A DNA stretch of 64,000 nucleotides from Cryptomeria japonica. Its lineage: Eukaryota > Streptophyta > Pinopsida > Cupressales > Cupressaceae. The translations under genes were made by a program, and so were the position numbers. The stretch covers positions 101,803,796 to 101,867,795 of the forward strand of contig NC_081412.1 in NCBI RefSeq assembly GCF_030272615.1, in the 5' to 3' direction. A model generated the notes under the pieces. That model had not been told where the DNA came from, ran no database searches, and saw nothing but the letters and a program-made list of their open reading frames with translations. Numbering within the stretch: the first letter of the stretch is position 1; each line of letters starts with the position of its first letter. This document shows positions 62,781-64,000 of this stretch, piece after piece.

Positions 62781-64000
62781 TTAAGTGTGATCAGAATGTG
62801 TAGAATCATGAAATGTGAAATCATCATCATCAATAAAATCTGAAAAGGAGTATAACCGAGATGCATGATCAACCACCCAAGTTGCAATGATAGCTCTAGT
62901 CTCCATGTCTCTAATGAAAACTGAATCAGGTGTGAACTCCACAACTCTCTTAGTTGTGCCATGTGTGATTTGATAGATAGAAAGGAGATTGTTTGTCAAG
63001 TGGGGTACACACAACACATCATTGAAGGAGTTATCCCCAATGCCAATAGATCCTTTCCCAATCACATCCATGTATGTATGATTGCCCATCAAAATCTGTG
63101 GCATGGTGCAAGGCTCAAATGAAGAGAACATAGACTACGAAGATGCCATTTGATGAGAAGCCCCTGAATCTAGAAGCCATCTCTCTGAATCACGACTGAT
63201 AGTAGCACATAGAGCTTTTCCTTTTCTTGTTCCAAAAGAGTGAGTCTTTCCACTTGTAGAAGCCATGAATGCTTGCCCTTTTCCTTTTGAATGTGAGGAA
63301 GTGGAAGTTGATGAATCATCCTTCTTGTAGACTTTAGGCAAATCAATGTTATGCTTTTTGATGATATGTGTGAGTTCATCAATCTTCTTAGAATAGCAAC
63401 GATGCTCCTCATGACCAATCTTTTTACAATAAGCACAAGTAGGTCTTTCCCTCTTTGGTGAATTATCTCTCTTGGAAGAGGATGAATCTCCTTGTTTTGG
63501 AGAAGATGGTGCTTTGTCCTTAGGCTTTGATTGCCATTTCATCTTGTTTGAGTTGTCCTTTCCTTGATTTCCTTTGTTCCCTTGATTTGCCACTAATGCT
63601 TGAGACTTAGAAGCCTTAAGAATGCCCATGCTTATCAACTTAGTTTGTTCCATCATCAACATTTCATTGAAAGCATCAAATGTAGGCATTGTGTAGCTTG
63701 AACCCATTGTCATCCTATGAGTTTGGAAACTAGAAACAAATGCTGCATATTCTTGTGGAAGCTTGCCTATCAAGTTGAATATCAATTGAGTATCCTTTTT
63801 ATCAATGCCACAATCTTTGAGTTGTGCCCTCAACTCATTTGCCTTAGTGACATAATCTTGTATAGTATCAAAGTTCTTGGGATCTAACATGGTGAGATCA
63901 CTATCAATTTGATATCCCCTAATCTCATCAACTTGACCATACAAATCTTGAAACTTTTGCCAAGCATCCTTGATTAGAGTACATTTCTCAATATGAAAAA
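62781..64000 (-). pseudogene. Element H gag and protease
   Basis: Copia gag (UBN2-type) entering from the right edge, open to 63135 with one TAG there. Motifs: WQKFQDLYGQVDEIRG near the edge, LKDCGIDKKDTQLIFNLIGKLP, an intact zinc knuckle CAYCKKIGHEEHRC (about 63430) and a Lys/Ser-rich tail. Protease has intact WLLDSGASHQM (about 63170) and continues in the same frame to 62781 (GNHTYMDVIGKGSI, VLCVPHLTNNLLSI). It is the best-preserved gag of the window, with one stop in over 400 codons. Confidence 0.88.

Larger units (their letters stand above)
61209..64000 (-). mobile_element. Element H, Copia-derived element without integrase or RT (partial)
   Basis: Minus-strand element entering from the right edge. 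Order on the minus strand: gag and protease (64000-62781), an acidic unrecognised region (62780-61926), polypurine tract, 3' LTR (61718-61209). All coding blocks share one frame. The distance from protease to the LTR is only about 1.1 kb, too short for integrase, reverse transcriptase and RNase H. So H is a reduced, non-autonomous derivative. The 5-bp flank CCATC (61204-61208) should recur at its other end. Confidence 0.83.

Overview
The window is nuclear DNA of a plant with a very repeat-rich genome, made almost entirely of LTR retrotransposons. I found no host gene, tRNA or rRNA. All recognisable coding sequence is Ty1/Copia or Ty3/Gypsy gag-pol, heavily broken by stops (mostly TAG) and frameshifts. 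The nesting, the very long LTRs, the Tat/Ogre-like element with a second RNase H and the style of the Copia families suggest a large-genome plant, perhaps a gymnosperm. That organism call is inference.

Left nest (1-40,615). A minus-strand Copia element (C2) has its integrase split by a second minus-strand Copia (C1; gag at 1-1517; 5' LTR in two pieces, 1582-3497 and 36405-36974). C1's LTR is split by element B (3498-36404, minus), which is flanked by the 5-bp duplication CATTC. B has LTRs of about 1.6 kb and one unrecognised long ORF, and shows no protease, reverse transcriptase or integrase. B's 3' LTR is split by element A (4432-26865, plus), a Tat/Ogre-like Gypsy element. A's LTR is over 5 kb and itself carries a reading frame of about 1,100 codons. 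A's order is gag, protease, extra RNase H, reverse transcriptase, degenerate Gypsy RNase H, integrase. A's integrase is split in turn by a 4.8-kb non-coding LTR-type insertion, D (14497-19313), with perfect CTTTT duplications. The integrase reading frame is restored exactly if D is removed. The order of arrival is therefore C2, C1, B, A, D.

Middle (40,142-44,841). This holds a GA-rich tract, a TA microsatellite split by a solo LTR of family B (40616-42087), then unassigned sequence with a 34-bp perfect palindrome, a 74-bp tandem repeat and a 402-bp tandem duplication.

Right nest (44,842-64,000). A plus-strand Copia (F) is cut in its reverse transcriptase by a plus-strand Gypsy element (G, LTR 49216-50726). 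G is split in gag by a complete Copia (E, 51267-58519, target GTTGC) and just after RNase H by a minus-strand Copia-derived element (H, from 61209 past the right edge). H runs gag, protease and an unrecognised acidic region in one frame directly to its polypurine tract, with no integrase or reverse transcriptase.

No intact autonomous element is present. The points most worth a second look are the LTR-encoded ORF of A and the hairpin-bearing 277-bp repeats upstream of it, the position of A's extra RNase H, the unknown proteins of B and H, and the array of seven hairpins in D.
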